From NCBI GenBank assembly GCA_004565275.1, contig SDOX01000095.1:67417-131416 (forward strand): a stretch of 64,000 nucleotides of DNA, read 5' to 3'. Shown piece after piece: positions 1 to 10,505 of the stretch (its first letter is position 1; each line of letters begins with the position of its first letter). The translations under genes and the position numbers were made by a program. This DNA is from Nannochloropsis salina CCMP1776 (lineage: Eukaryota; Sar; Eustigmatophyceae; Eustigmatales; Monodopsidaceae). The notes under the pieces were generated by a model. It did not search any database. It saw only the letters and a program-made list of their open reading frames with translations, and was not told where the DNA came from.

Positions 1-581
1 ATCATGGACTATGATGCCGTCGAAGGAACTGTTCGATCGCACACTTCGACACATTTTGTACTATAACTGCGACAAGATAAAGTCTCTACATTCTATACTC
101 ATTTCGGGATCATGGAGGAAGTTCCTGGAGTGGTACATTTTTACGATCTCCCAATCAGCTATTGTCTGCGATGTTTCCTAGATAACACATTCGGCCAATG
201 ACAGAGATGTTTAACATGGAGGATAAAATACGGCTACACCTTCTTCATATGAAAGCCAAGTCATACTTCGCAAATCTGATATAAATGGTGGAGAGGAAGA
301 GTATTCCTTGAACAAGGTATAGCAATATGACTCATGTTACATTCGCCTACGTCACATACTTCTTCCAGAAATTATATAAATGTGTATATGAAACTCAATC
401 GAGCAGATCGGTTCTGTTCTGAGCGACTCAAATTTTAAGGTGAAAGGCAGCTATCTAAACCTCACCACAAACTTATACATGCTCACATACATTTCTCAAA
501 ACGATGTTTTTAAAAATCGCTGTGCACGAATGTTGAAAACTGCTGAATCTGATAATTTCCTTCAACTAATGCGATCATAGA
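1..581. other. AT-rich spacer, no gene seen
   Basis: AT-richer than the coding parts, with no sizeable open frame, tRNA-like fold or recognisable repeat on either strand. It lies downstream of the OTU protease gene and probably holds its 3' UTR. Confidence 0.6.
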
Positions 582-2225
582 TCACCCTCGCACTAGAAAC
601 CAGTAGTGCGATTTGTAAAGTAACAATTGTACTCGGTTCCCATCCTCCTGCTCAGGCCCATGTCCGGCATCAATGTCCGTGCAACGCAGTCCAATTTTCT
701 CGTTCTCCACGAACAGGCGCACAGACTTTCCCCTTGCCTCCGAATATGCGATGCACTCGGTGTAGCCCCCCCACTGCCGGTCTTGGGCCATGCGTTTCAC
801 ATACTCTTCCTCCGAAACACCTTCCACCAACGCCGTCACTGCCATGGCCTCCGGCGCCTCCTCCAAGCGGGCGACAATCATGGCGCGCACCTGCCTGTGC
901 TGGCTCTCGGTGCCATGCTCGAAAGCCGAGAGGGCTCGAAAGAGACAGTTTCCATCTCGCTGCGGGCATTGAAGCAGAGAAAGAGAATACTAGAGGAGTG
1001 AGAGAGAGGCACGGTAACGGTGATAGCTGGCTTTCAAAGGGTAGGGAAGGAAAACATGCAGGCATCTTTGCTCGATGGGGTCGTGCGTTGGGCATGCCAG
1101 GACACCACCACCACCCATTCTCTCTTCAAGTCCCGTGCAGCGTCATTCCAATCCACTCACCTGCACCTCCATCATCCTCAGCTTGTGTTTATCCCGCAAC
1201 TCGAGGCGGATCTCCTCCAATCTTTCGTCCCTGCCTTGTCCTCCCTCCCTCCCTCCCATCTTCGCCAGTTTCTCCGCCCCTTCTTTTCGACTCGGGCATA
1301 TCTTTTGCGCGACGGCGCCCTGTAACAAGGTTAGCGCTCGTGTCACCAACTCCTCTTCACCCATCAGCAGGAAACACCGACGCACCCCCATTCCATCATG
1401 GGGCGCCACCAAGATCCTCGTCCCTGTCATCTCTTCGATCTTAGCCAGGATCACGTTGTTCTCCACGCTCTCTCCCTGCCTCCGTCCCTCCATTGACTCC
1501 TCCCTATAATCTCCATGCCATCGCCCCAGTAATTTACCGACGTCCGTGGTTGTGAAATATTGCAAATACCAGTAGGAGTAACGGCGTGGCTTCCCCACCA
1601 AGGCGAGACGAAGCATCTGATCCGCTAATCGCAAATTGTCTGCGGGAGGGCGGGAGGAGGAGGATGGTCGACTGACGGAAGCGGCTGTGGGGGAAATTGG
1701 TGTGTCCCAAAGCATGACTTCGCGCTCTTTTTTGCCAAGAAAGAGAGATCCAAGGCCAGTGAGTCGGAGGATCGTGGGCTTCAGCATCGTCAGGGTGGCT
1801 TTGTAAATCGGGGAATACTGAGGAAGAGCAGAAGAGAAGATCGACGGAGCAGGCAAAAGGGAATGAGAAGTGCTCACGTTTCTATTTCAGCTCTATTCTT
1901 TAATCATCAATAAAAGCTTTGCCTCAACAGCTGCTTCCCCCCTTTTCGAAGACCGGAAAAATACGTACTCACTCACCTCTTGTGGTACTGGCCGACAGAC
2001 TCCGATAGCTCCCCCCACAAAACTGAAATCCAAATTGTCGAAGGACGCAAAGAGTTTCCATTCGGGGCCTTCTACTAAAGGATGGTACGACATGCTTGAG
2101 GCCAAGCTGTCAACTGCGGGCTGTAACTTAGCTTCTCTTGCTTCTATGCCATCGCCTTCCCCTACGTCGTTGCATTGTAATTCCTCAGGAGGAATGATTC
2201 CAAATGGGGAGGCGCATCGACGCAT
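582..2225 (-). CDS. OTU-family cysteine protease (deubiquitinase) with KH-like region
   Basis: Three exons, 2225-1977, 1817-1161 and 959-582, both junctions in phase 0, giving about 427 residues. Exon 3 opens with the OTU nucleophile motif RDGNCLFRAL (Asp304, Cys307) and ends with the catalytic His region KSHYWF (His420); between them lies the usual WGGYTECIAYSE strand-helix. In the OTU family this Cys/His/Asp triad cleaves ubiquitin isopeptide bonds. Exon 2 holds a KH-like stretch at about residues 200-255 (KIEEMTGTRILV followed by GEEELVTRALTLLQ), hinting at RNA binding; this part is inference. Donors are AGAG|GTGAG and GCAG|GTGAG, acceptors TCCTCAG and CCCGCAG. The start is the first ATG of the open 5' exon; a further upstream exon cannot be excluded. 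The next gene upstream lies on the same strand. Confidence 0.8.
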
Positions 2226-3087
2226 AGCAGCTGTAAACAGCGCTTGTCGACAGATTGGGCTCTTAGGCTTTGAACTTTTTGTCAGGGAGGAGGTGATTTC
2301 TTTACCCTGATGAGATGTGGAAGGGATTGGGAAGCCGTCATCCTTATGGTGATCCCTTCTTTAGCTATTTGTGACAATGCGGGCTCCTTTGTAGGTGGAT
2401 TATCCTGGTACATATGACTCCGAAGGCAATGACTTATTCGTAAGATAAGCTGGTGCGATATTGCGGGGGGATTTCGGCCTCCTTTCCCACATGCGATCTC
2501 ACTGGATATCTGGTACGCACTTTGTGTGTCGGACGACATAATCCCGTGATAAACTGATTGATGCAAAAATTCAAATATTATTGAATGCTTGAAGCTAGCT
2601 CATGCGTTAAATGTAGTCAAATGGACGGCGAATGCGGGTTGCCGCGCGCGAGTAGTAGTGGGAGAGCAGTAACGGGGACTTAACGGATGACCGTTAAGAA
2701 GGTCATTTTAAAATATTCAAAACAATGATAGACGTTGTCGACCTCTCTATTTTATTAAACGGGACGAGCTGAATCGACCACATGGATCTTGTTGGAGAAT
2801 TTGATCGTTTAGCTTGTACTTTACTGGAATGAAGAGACCACCCATTTCAGTTTTGGCGCCCTTGGACATGAAATTGCATCACTTACAAAAAGCAGTGCCC
2901 CGCATCAAGGAACAACATCCCCCATTCCTCTCATTTCTTCATTTCGCTTCCAAAAAGTTAATTCTTCTATCTGCTTCTCTTGAACGAGCCACTGTCCTCA
3001 ACTCAATCCGTTTCTTCCACTCTATTCACAGCGTTGTTCCTCGCTCACCACAAACTCAACCTCCTTCCTATACTGGATGCAGCCCAT
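2226..3087. other. spacer between two minus-strand genes
   Basis: 862 bp upstream of the OTU gene and downstream of the SND3-ankyrin gene. It should contain the OTU promoter. No coding or RNA feature was recognised. Confidence 0.5.
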
Positions 3088-4841
3088 TCAATCCAAATTT
3101 TCTACCATCGCTGCCTCAATCCTCTTCTCCGCAGCCTTCAAAATTGCCTCCACTTGCTCGTGAGTCGGCTCAATACTTTCTTTCGCCAGCTCCAAGGCCG
3201 TTTTCTTGTCCCCATCTTGCATTCCAAGCAATTTCTGCAGGAGTGAGAAAAGATACACGCAACAGAGATGAGTCACGCAAGCACTTTTCTTTCATTCATG
3301 CACACATCGCCTTCATCTTCATCTCCATCTCTCCTGGATTTCTCAAAAGCAAACATCGCCGGTGGGGTGGTAGCCTCCTTGCCCCGTCACGGTCTTTGGC
3401 AAGCGCTTGAAGGAAACCCAGAATAGACCGCACGAGTCGAATATCCCTCCTTGCCATCCAGCCTACAGATCCGCGTACCTCGACGTCGCGGTTACTCCCT
3501 GAGGTCAAAACCGTAGCAGCCGCCACCGCCCCTTTCATGGCTGCCCAATGTAAGGCCGTGCACCCGTCTTCGTCCCTATGGAATTTATGGGCACCCAGGA
3601 ACAGCGCTTGCTTGACTTGCTCCTCCAACACATCGGGGCGGCTACAAAGGACAGTGAGGGGGCTGTGGAGCAGGGTGGGATAAAGAAAGGGAGGGAACGG
3701 TGAGGTTTTTGCGCAGTCGGAGCGTTAATCCCCGCATCGTATCCCCTTATCTCAGACATTTACGGACCTGTACTGCTCCTGCTGCGTCTGGTAATTGACA
3801 TTCTCCTTCTGTAACACTTTGAGCAGGGCCGCACAGGGCTTCTCCTTGTTAAAGACCTCGTCCATCACCTTCTCCATCCGTTTAGCCTTCTCCTCCACGC
3901 TCTCCCCTTCTCCCTCCTTCTCCACCGCCCTGACAGCCCCGACAGGGATCGTCGCGTCGTCTTCCCCGTCTAGAAGCTCCCCCCAGACACGCTCCTTGCT
4001 CCCCAACACGTATTTCTTAACCAGCCCATTGTCCATCAGGTTCATCGGGCCCATGAGGGTTTGGAGCAGGAGGACGGGTTTCACGCCCATCTTCCAATGC
4101 ATAAAAGAGACCATCGCGGCGCCGATTAGGGTGGAGCGGATCAGTGTGTTCAACTACAGATGGGGGATTGGGAGGTGATGGAGAGAAAGAGGAAGCGAAG
4201 GACGGAAGCAAGCCAATGACGCTGGTTAGACTCAGAAACACGACTTAGACAGGCGCCGATCGAATTCAAGTCTGCCACCTTCACCATTTCCAAACCGCCC
4301 ACGCACCTGCTCCATCTCGTGGTCAAAGTAGCTGGTTTCCTTGGGCCGCGGGTTGTCCGCAGCGGGACCCATGCCGAAGGGCAAGGCCACAGGGGGAAGG
4401 TATATGGGGGTGCGATCGTTGGCCGCCATGATTTTGTTGCGAATGTATACGTAGGCGACAAGAAGGGTGACGGCTTGGACGGCGTAATAGGAAATACGGA
4501 GAATGTTGACAAGATCGTCGGTGTAGGTGACCTGGAAAAGGAGAAGAGGGGTTTGAGCAGGGGGAACGCGAGCACCGCATAGCGCCGGAACGAAAATAAG
4601 CATGAGGCCATGCAAGCAGAAGAAACCGAGAAAATTTCACCAAGAAAATGAAGAACATGTGCATGCGAGGTGCAGGTGTGCTAAGACGACATTTTTTGCA
4701 AGAGACAAACAGGGGTTTTGGGTGAAGCAATGGGAAGGGGGGCGGCGCCGAGGTCTCTTCCGCCGTAGTCACCTTTTGAGCCATGAAAAAAATGGGGAGC
4801 ATAACCAGCATCTTGCTGGGGCTTTGCTTGGCTTGAGACAT
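3088..4841 (-). CDS. SND3: SND3/PHO88 ER-targeting protein fused to ankyrin repeats
   Basis: Five exons: 4841-4773, 4531-4307, 4153-3764, 3662-3480, 3234-3088, all junctions in phase 0, about 337 residues. Exons 1-3 match PHO88/SND3: a short N-terminal segment (MLVMLPIFFMAQK), a first membrane segment (VNILRISYYAVQAVTLLVAY) and a second region (LIGAAMVSFMHWKMGVKP, then LLQTLMGPMNLMDNGLVKKY). In yeast SND3 is an ER membrane component of the SRP-independent targeting route. Exons 4-5 continue into two ankyrin-like repeats (DEDGCTALHWAAMKG; DGDKKTALELAKE) and end with a charged helix. Exon 3 also reaches a stop if the donor TCC|GTAAAT is ignored (QYRSVNV), so a short isoform without ankyrins is possible. 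Start chosen because MSQAKQSPSKMLVML matches the family N-terminus; an in-frame ATG lies 69 nt upstream. Confidence 0.82.
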
Positions 4842-5288
4842 GCTCGAAGGGGTGACGATGTCGCTTGCGATTGCTTTCGAGGGGCACGTTGGTCCTCCTG
4901 CAAGGAACACTGGGAGGAAGCGAAGGAGGGTGGGTTTGTGAGAGAGACGCTGTCAGACCATGCGGTCCAATTCGTCGAAATCGAAGCACACAAATCATGA
5001 GACTGAAAAAAAGCAGGCCATGTACCCCTATGGTGCCTTCCAACACGATGTTGTGGGATTAAACGAGTAGACGCACGAGCTCCTCGTGCTCCTCGCGGTC
5101 TCCCTCTTGGCGAGGGGCGAATCGAAGCTCTGGAATTCAGAACATTGAGACTCGATCGTCGAAGCCGCAAACCGCCTTCCAGACAGGCGGGGAGACCTCG
5201 TGGTGTTCTCGTGGCTTCGTATTCCACAAGATCTCACGCGCTGGCACTCGTCTTCTTTTCTGACTATCTTGCACAGGGGTGTTTCGAT
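4842..5288. promoter_or_regulatory. divergent promoter region SND3 / TTC1
   Basis: 447 bp between the ATGs of two divergent genes; it must hold both 5' UTRs and core promoters. No individual element was recognised. Confidence 0.5.
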
Positions 5289-6314
5289 ATGGCAGACGAG
5301 CCCGTGTCCTCGCCCACATCATCGGGCCCGGCCTCGGGCACGATGAGGACCAAATACACAGAAGCGTCCCTTTCTTCCTCTCATTTTTCCGCAGAAGAGA
5401 TACCAGCTGTAGACGGATGTGATGACGTCGAGGAGGAAGAATTTTTCGAAGCCGAAAATGACGTGAATGTAGTGGAGGACATCGGGCCGGAGGACCTGTC
5501 GGAGCAATTTGAACAACTGCGGGTGGTGGCAGAAGAGGAACGAGACGCAGAGAAAGCACGGGGCTTGAAGGAGAAGGGTAATACCTGCTACCAAGCGCAG
5601 GATTTCCAGGGGGCCGCAGAGTGCTACGGTCTTGCCATCAAATTCTGCCCATACCAGTACGACAAGGAGAAAGAATTGGCAGAGGCACGTCGACGGGCCT
5701 GGGCCGCCCAAGAAGAAGAGGAAAGGGCGCGAAAGAGTGGGGAAGAAAACGTCGCGACGTCCGAGACAGGAGGAAGCGGAGGGTCCGGGGCCACGGCACC
5801 CTCTGGAACGGGAGGGAAGGAGGGGACTGCCGGGTCCTGTGGGGGCTCCCATCAGGCGGACGCAACGCGCGCGGAGGAGGAAAAAGAACCGTTTGCCGAG
5901 TTTAAGGAGGAGTGTGCCGTGTACTACTGCAACCGGGCAGCATGCTGGGTCCATCTGGGGCGGGACCAAGAGGTGGTGGAGGACTGCAGTGTCGCCCTCA
6001 AGCTTAAATCCGGGTATGCAAAAGCGTTGATGCGCCGGGCCCAGGCCTCCGAGCGTCTGGACAAGCTGGAGGACGCCCTGAAAGATTACAAGGAGGTGCT
6101 GGCCTTGGACCCGGCGAACCGCGTGGTCCGCGCTAAGATGCCTGGGTTGGAAAAAGAATGTGCCGCGCGCATGGAGAAGCTCAAGACGGAGACGATAGGG
6201 AAACTGAAGGATCTGGGCAACAGCGTCCTGAGTAATTTTGGCCTGAGTTTGGACAATTTTAAGATGCAGCAGGACCCCAACACGGGCTCCTATAGCTTCA
6301 GCTTTCAAAAGTAA
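5289..6314 (+). CDS. TTC1: tetratricopeptide repeat protein 1 (TTC1) homologue
   Basis: Single exon, 341 residues. An acidic N-terminus (VEEEEFFEAENDV, SEQFEQLR) leads into TPR motifs: KGLKEKGN-type start (ARGLKEKGNTCYQAQDFQG), a long Glu/Gly/Ser-rich insertion around residues 135-205, then CAVYYCNRAACWVHLGR and YAKALMRRAQASERLDKLED. The C-terminus, KLKDLGNSVLSNFGLSLDNF followed by QQDPNTGSYSFSF, is the diagnostic TTC1 tail. TTC1 is a cytosolic adaptor; animal TTC1 binds Hsp90-family chaperones and Ras/G-alpha proteins. The open frame extends upstream but MADEPVSSPTSS at 5289 is the natural start. The TPR insertion is longer than I expect for the family. Confidence 0.88.
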   Translation: MADEPVSSPTSSGPASGTMRTKYTEASLSSSHFSAEEIPAVDGCDDVEEEEFFEAENDVNVVEDIGPEDLSEQFEQLRVVAEEERDAEKARGLKEKGNTCYQAQDFQGAAECYGLAIKFCPYQYDKEKELAEARRRAWAAQEEEERARKSGEENVATSETGGSGGSGATAPSGTGGKEGTAGSCGGSHQADATRAEEEKEPFAEFKEECAVYYCNRAACWVHLGRDQEVVEDCSVALKLKSGYAKALMRRAQASERLDKLEDALKDYKEVLALDPANRVVRAKMPGLEKECAARMEKLKTETIGKLKDLGNSVLSNFGLSLDNFKMQQDPNTGSYSFSFQK

Positions 6315-6977
6315 ATAGAGAGGGTGGAGGGTGGGGTGGGGGGGAAGGGGTAAACGGTGGGGAAAAGCACGCGGAAAGGGCTTGAAGGAAAGCGGTCCAT
6401 AGATGTGAGGAAAAGATTTAGGAAGGACGGAAAATACCATGAGATATGCAAAGTGGAGTGGTAAGGGGCCTGTTTGCTCTTAACGACATAATCGTGCCAG
6501 GTGTTATGTGGAATATCTCAGTGAGAACGGCAGCATCCCTCTGTCTATTGGATGTTGAATCTCAGGTCTTTAGCGCTTTCACATCGAAGCATTCTTTCAC
6601 TTCTCATCATGTACATCTTATTGAAATGTTGAATAAAACTGGAGGCATATTTTGGTTTGATTTGCTTCCTTCTCGACATCCCCTCGGAGACATGCCCGGA
6701 AGCGGCTTCCGCTAGAACCGCGGCAATTCTGCCTCTGGTGCGATCTTCATCCTCCAACGTCCTTTCTTGCGGGCAAATGTTTCCACCCTCGTTACTTTAC
6801 TAAAGCTGCAAATACATGCGCAGATAGCATATCTTTTTATTTGTATTGCAGCATTTTCGGGTCGGGCCGTAAGGCGCAGGAAGTCTCTCGCTGATATCGC
6901 TTTATTCAAAACCCTTCTCCCCCCATTTGACCCCTTGACCCCTCTCATTCCACGCGTTGCCCTCTCCACAGTCGGGC
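6315..6977. promoter_or_regulatory. spacer with likely 5' UTR intron of the golgin
   Basis: 663 bp. The last 80 bases form a long pyrimidine tract ending in CTCTCCACAG at 6962-6971, only 6 nt before the golgin ATG: a good splice acceptor, so a 5' UTR intron is likely. Its donor was not identified. Confidence 0.45.
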
Positions 6978-9900
6978 ATGGCCTCATCGCGTTGGGGATC
7001 ACTCCTCAATAGCGTCGGCAACGTGGTGCAGACTGCGGCGGCGCAGGCGGTTGACGTGATGGCACCCGTGCTGCACGACATGCAAGAGATCGCCGAGCGG
7101 GGCCCCGGGGGTCGAGGGGGAGGAGGGGGGGCAGGCGGGACGGAGGAGTACGAGCAATGGCTGCGGGGGGAAGAAGTGGAAAGGAGGGTGCAGGAAGGTG
7201 TCAGGTCAGGGGCTTCCGAGCTTATGCCCACAGATGCCCGACAGAAAGGAAGAGAAGAGGGGGAGGCATCCAGGAGGCGGGCTGCACCGTCCGTTCCCTC
7301 CAATTCTCCTAGCACTGAAGCCGTGACACAGCGCCATGAGATCGGTTCTCGAACCACAGAAGCCACAAATGCGCTTGTCGCGTTCACAGGGGACGCAGAC
7401 GAAACGACGCGTGTCGCGGAAAAAGCGGAGGAGGAGGAGTCCTCCCGTGGGGAGCACACTCCGACCGCACTCCCTACCTCCCCTGCCGGGCGGGAGAATG
7501 CGACATGTCTCCCCAGGAGCCAAGGCGGCCATGCGGGCAGGGGTTCGACGTCCTCGCCGAGTCCCGTCCCTGGAACCGACCGACGAGAGCCGCCACGCCC
7601 AGGGGCCCCCAGCCAGCCTCTCTCGGTCGCCGCCTCCGGCCCATTGGACGCGCCGCACCTGCAGCGAGAAGTCAACCAGTGGCGCTTCCGCGTGGAGGCC
7701 GTGGAGGGGGAAAACAAGGCGTTGATCCGGGCTGTGCAGGAAAAAGAGGCTTTGCTCGAACGCATGTCGCGGGCCTGGAAATGCGTTGCCCAAGACCGGG
7801 AGGACGGTGGGGCCCTGGCTGTGGCCACCCTGGTGGAGGCGGCGGAGGAAGTGGGCGCTTTGATCGGGAATCGCGACGTGCACGAACATTTGCTCCAAGA
7901 CGTGGCGCGCTGGAAAGAGGCGGCGTCCTCCCCGCTCCCCCAATTGCCCCCGCCTTCGGCCGCGGATTCCGCCTCCCCCCCCCCGGCCAATCTCCGGGAT
8001 CGATTGGCAGGCCCTACGCAGCTCCTTTTTCAAGCCATTCAAGCCGCGTCGGACGAGCGCACGGGGCTCCTGAACGGATTGGCTGAGATCATGGACGTTC
8101 GCCCCCCTCCTCGGGATTTAAGGGTGATCCTCCAACGCCTACAGGCAGCGCTGGAATCGTCGGCCTCCCACGCCCAGGCCGATGTGGAAATGGCGCGAAG
8201 ACGAAGAGAAGAAGCGTGGGGGGAGGAAAAAGCAAGGTACCTGGCACGCATAGCGGCCGTAGAAGGCGAATGCCGTGCGCTGGAGGAGGCCAGCGCGGCA
8301 AGCGTCTCAGCCGCCAACCGGGAGAAGCAGAGAGAGTCGGGGGAAGATCGCGGCCAATCCCATGCCTTGGAAAATGCCCTGGCCCTGGTGGAACGTAGAG
8401 AGGGAGAAGAGGCAGCACAGGGGGACAAGAAGAGCCCGTCCACCGGCCCAGGCCGGGAGGGGGAGGCGGAGGAGCTGCGACGGCGTTGTCTTGAGCTCGA
8501 GGCGGAGCTGGAGGGCTGGAAGGGGGGGGAGCCGAAGGAAGTGACGGCCCTCCGGAGCGAAACCGAGGAATTGCGGCGCCGGTGCCAGATGTTGGAAGCG
8601 GAGTCGGCCAGTCTCCATGCAAGGGATTCTGGGAGCGAGAGGAATTGCACCAGCAGTGGGCATACCCCCGGTTCGATCCCTGCGACAACCCCCCCCTCCA
8701 GGGTGTCGGACGGCGAGGCCCTCGCCAAGGAACTAGAGGAGGCCAGGAGGGAGGCCATGGAGTGGGAGGCGGCGGCAGAAGCTCGGGCTTTGGAGTTGAA
8801 ACATGTGCGGGAGAGGGTGACGGTCCTGGAGAAGGAGCAGAAAACGGCGGAGGCGCAGCAGCAGGAGGCGTTGCGGGTGACCCGGGCGACAACCGAGGCG
8901 GAACTGGGGCGTCTGCGCGCGGAACTCGACCGGCTGCGGGGAAGGCAAGGCGAAGGGGAGGAGGAGGAGGCCCGGTCAGAGGAGCGAAACCGGTGGACAA
9001 GGGAGATTCAACGCCTGGAGCACGCCTTGGCAGAGGAGAAGCAAAAGAAAACCCTTCCCCATGCCGGGTCCCTGTCCGCGTCAGAGCTTTCCAAGCGGCT
9101 GGCGGAGGCGGCTGGGAAATTGCGTGGAAAAGAGCACGAAATGGGCCAGCTTCGGGTCGTCATCGAGCAGCAACGGGAACTGGTCAAAGCGAAGGCGCAT
9201 GAATTGGAGCGGGCCCGCAGGGAAGGGGAGGCGCACCTCCGGCGGTTGGAGGCGGCGGAGGAGATGGTGAAAGGCCTCGTGGAGGAGAAAGACCGGCATC
9301 TCCACGCCCTCCGGGCGGCCGACGTCCGGGCCCAGGAGGCCGACCTGGAGGCGCTGCGGGAGGAGGTGGCGGTCTGGAAGGCCCGCGTGGCTAACATGGA
9401 GGCCAATGCCGTGCGAAAAGAGGAGGAGTCCGAGAACAAAGTGCGGGGGTTGTTGGAGCGCCTGCAGGCAGCGGAGCATGCCGCCCATGAACAAGGGGCG
9501 GAGCTGGCGGGCGCCCGGGCGGATTTGGGTGTCCTGACTCGGGACTTCGAACAGAGCGAGACGGCCAAGGCGAATTTGCAGAAGGTGTTGGAACAATTTC
9601 AGCGTGAAAAAGCCGCGGAAATGAAGCACTGGGAGAGGACGCACGCGAAACAACGGGCGGCGGAGGCAGCTGCGGCGGAGACCCGTGAGGCCCATTTACG
9701 TACCTCGTTCCAAGCTCAGATCGCTGACGCCCAGGCTCAAGCCGCACTCAGCGTGGAGGAATCGGAGCGAGAGACACGCAAAGCCCTGGCGGAGTGTCAG
9801 CAAGCACGGCGGGAAGCGGCCTCGGTGCGGAAGGCCCTGGACGAGGCCATTGCCCGGCTGCATTCCAACGAGTCCGACGTGGTCCCAAGGCAGTTGATTG

Positions 9901-10460
9901 GGAACCTGGTGGTGTCCTACTACAGCCAAGGCAGGCCCACGGAGACCCTGGAAATCATCGCGCGGACCTTGGGGCTTGCAGACGAAGAACGGATAAAAGT
10001 CGGTTTGAGGGCTATGCGGCCAGGAGGGGGTAGGCCGGCAGGGGGGGGGAAAGGGGGGGGCGCGGGCAGCCCTGGGAAAAGGGGGTTGGTAGGAGGGTTG
10101 TTCTCAAGGGTGGGAGGGGTCATGAATTCTCCGCGCAAGGAATTCGTGCCCGAGAACGGCACAGAAGGGAAGACGTTGGGGGACCTATGGCTGGATTACC
10201 TGATGAAGGAGACGGAGGAGGAGGGGGAAGAGGGGGAAGAGGGGGAGGAGGAGGAGGAGGAGGATGGAGGGGAGGACCAGGAGGAGAAAGAGATCGCACC
10301 ACCAGACCTGGGGTCCCTCGAGGCTCCTTTTTTCACGTCGGTGGGGAAAGAAGGGAGGGAAGGGAAGCCGCCAGGCATGGGAGAGTCCAAGGCCCTCCAA
10401 GAAGAGGAGGGAGACGGGACTGGAGGGGTGGTTGAGAGCAAGGCGCACCCTCCCTCCTAG
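6978..10460 (+). CDS. GMAP-210/Rud3-type golgin with GRAB domain
   Basis: One coding exon, 1160 residues. The N-terminus (SSRWGSLLNSVGNVVQTAAA) is an amphipathic, Ser/Gly/Ala-rich helix like the ALPS curvature sensor of GMAP-210. After a disordered stretch, residues about 230-960 are continuous Glu/Ala/Arg-rich coiled coil. At about residues 964-1013 comes NESDVVPRQLIGNLVVSYYS then ETLEIIARTLGLADEER, the GRAB (GRIP-related Arf-binding) signature; a Gly-rich linker and an acidic tail follow. GRAB golgins bind Arf1-GTP on the cis-Golgi and tether ER-derived vesicles. The ATG at 6978 is the first in frame. An AATAAA lies 40 nt past the stop. The opposite strand is open over long stretches only because of composition. 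Confidence 0.85.
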   Translation: MASSRWGSLLNSVGNVVQTAAAQAVDVMAPVLHDMQEIAERGPGGRGGGGGAGGTEEYEQWLRGEEVERRVQEGVRSGASELMPTDARQKGREEGEASRRRAAPSVPSNSPSTEAVTQRHEIGSRTTEATNALVAFTGDADETTRVAEKAEEEESSRGEHTPTALPTSPAGRENATCLPRSQGGHAGRGSTSSPSPVPGTDRREPPRPGAPSQPLSVAASGPLDAPHLQREVNQWRFRVEAVEGENKALIRAVQEKEALLERMSRAWKCVAQDREDGGALAVATLVEAAEEVGALIGNRDVHEHLLQDVARWKEAASSPLPQLPPPSAADSASPPPANLRDRLAGPTQLLFQAIQAASDERTGLLNGLAEIMDVRPPPRDLRVILQRLQAALESSASHAQADVEMARRRREEAWGEEKARYLARIAAVEGECRALEEASAASVSAANREKQRESGEDRGQSHALENALALVERREGEEAAQGDKKSPSTGPGREGEAEELRRRCLELEAELEGWKGGEPKEVTALRSETEELRRRCQMLEAESASLHARDSGSERNCTSSGHTPGSIPATTPPSRVSDGEALAKELEEARREAMEWEAAAEARALELKHVRERVTVLEKEQKTAEAQQQEALRVTRATTEAELGRLRAELDRLRGRQGEGEEEEARSEERNRWTREIQRLEHALAEEKQKKTLPHAGSLSASELSKRLAEAAGKLRGKEHEMGQLRVVIEQQRELVKAKAHELERARREGEAHLRRLEAAEEMVKGLVEEKDRHLHALRAADVRAQEADLEALREEVAVWKARVANMEANAVRKEEESENKVRGLLERLQAAEHAAHEQGAELAGARADLGVLTRDFEQSETAKANLQKVLEQFQREKAAEMKHWERTHAKQRAAEAAAAETREAHLRTSFQAQIADAQAQAALSVEESERETRKALAECQQARREAASVRKALDEAIARLHSNESDVVPRQLIGNLVVSYYSQGRPTETLEIIARTLGLADEERIKVGLRAMRPGGGRPAGGGKGGGAGSPGKRGLVGGLFSRVGGVMNSPRKEFVPENGTEGKTLGDLWLDYLMKETEEEGEEGEEGEEEEEEDGGEDQEEKEIAPPDLGSLEAPFFTSVGKEGREGKPPGMGESKALQEEEGDGTGGVVESKAHPPS

Positions 10461-10499
10461 CATGCCTGGAGCTCGCCCTTCTTAAGACAACTTTTGTGT

Positions 10500-10505
10500 A
10501 ATAAA
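10500..10505 (+). terminator. polyadenylation signal of golgin gene
   Basis: AATAAA 40 nt after the stop codon at 10460, followed by a T-rich then A/G-rich stretch. Position fits a canonical signal. Confidence 0.5.

Noticed and set aside
8665-8680. GGTTCGATCCC, a tRNA T-arm look-alike
   Set aside because: Lies inside the golgin coiled-coil coding sequence with no cloverleaf around it.
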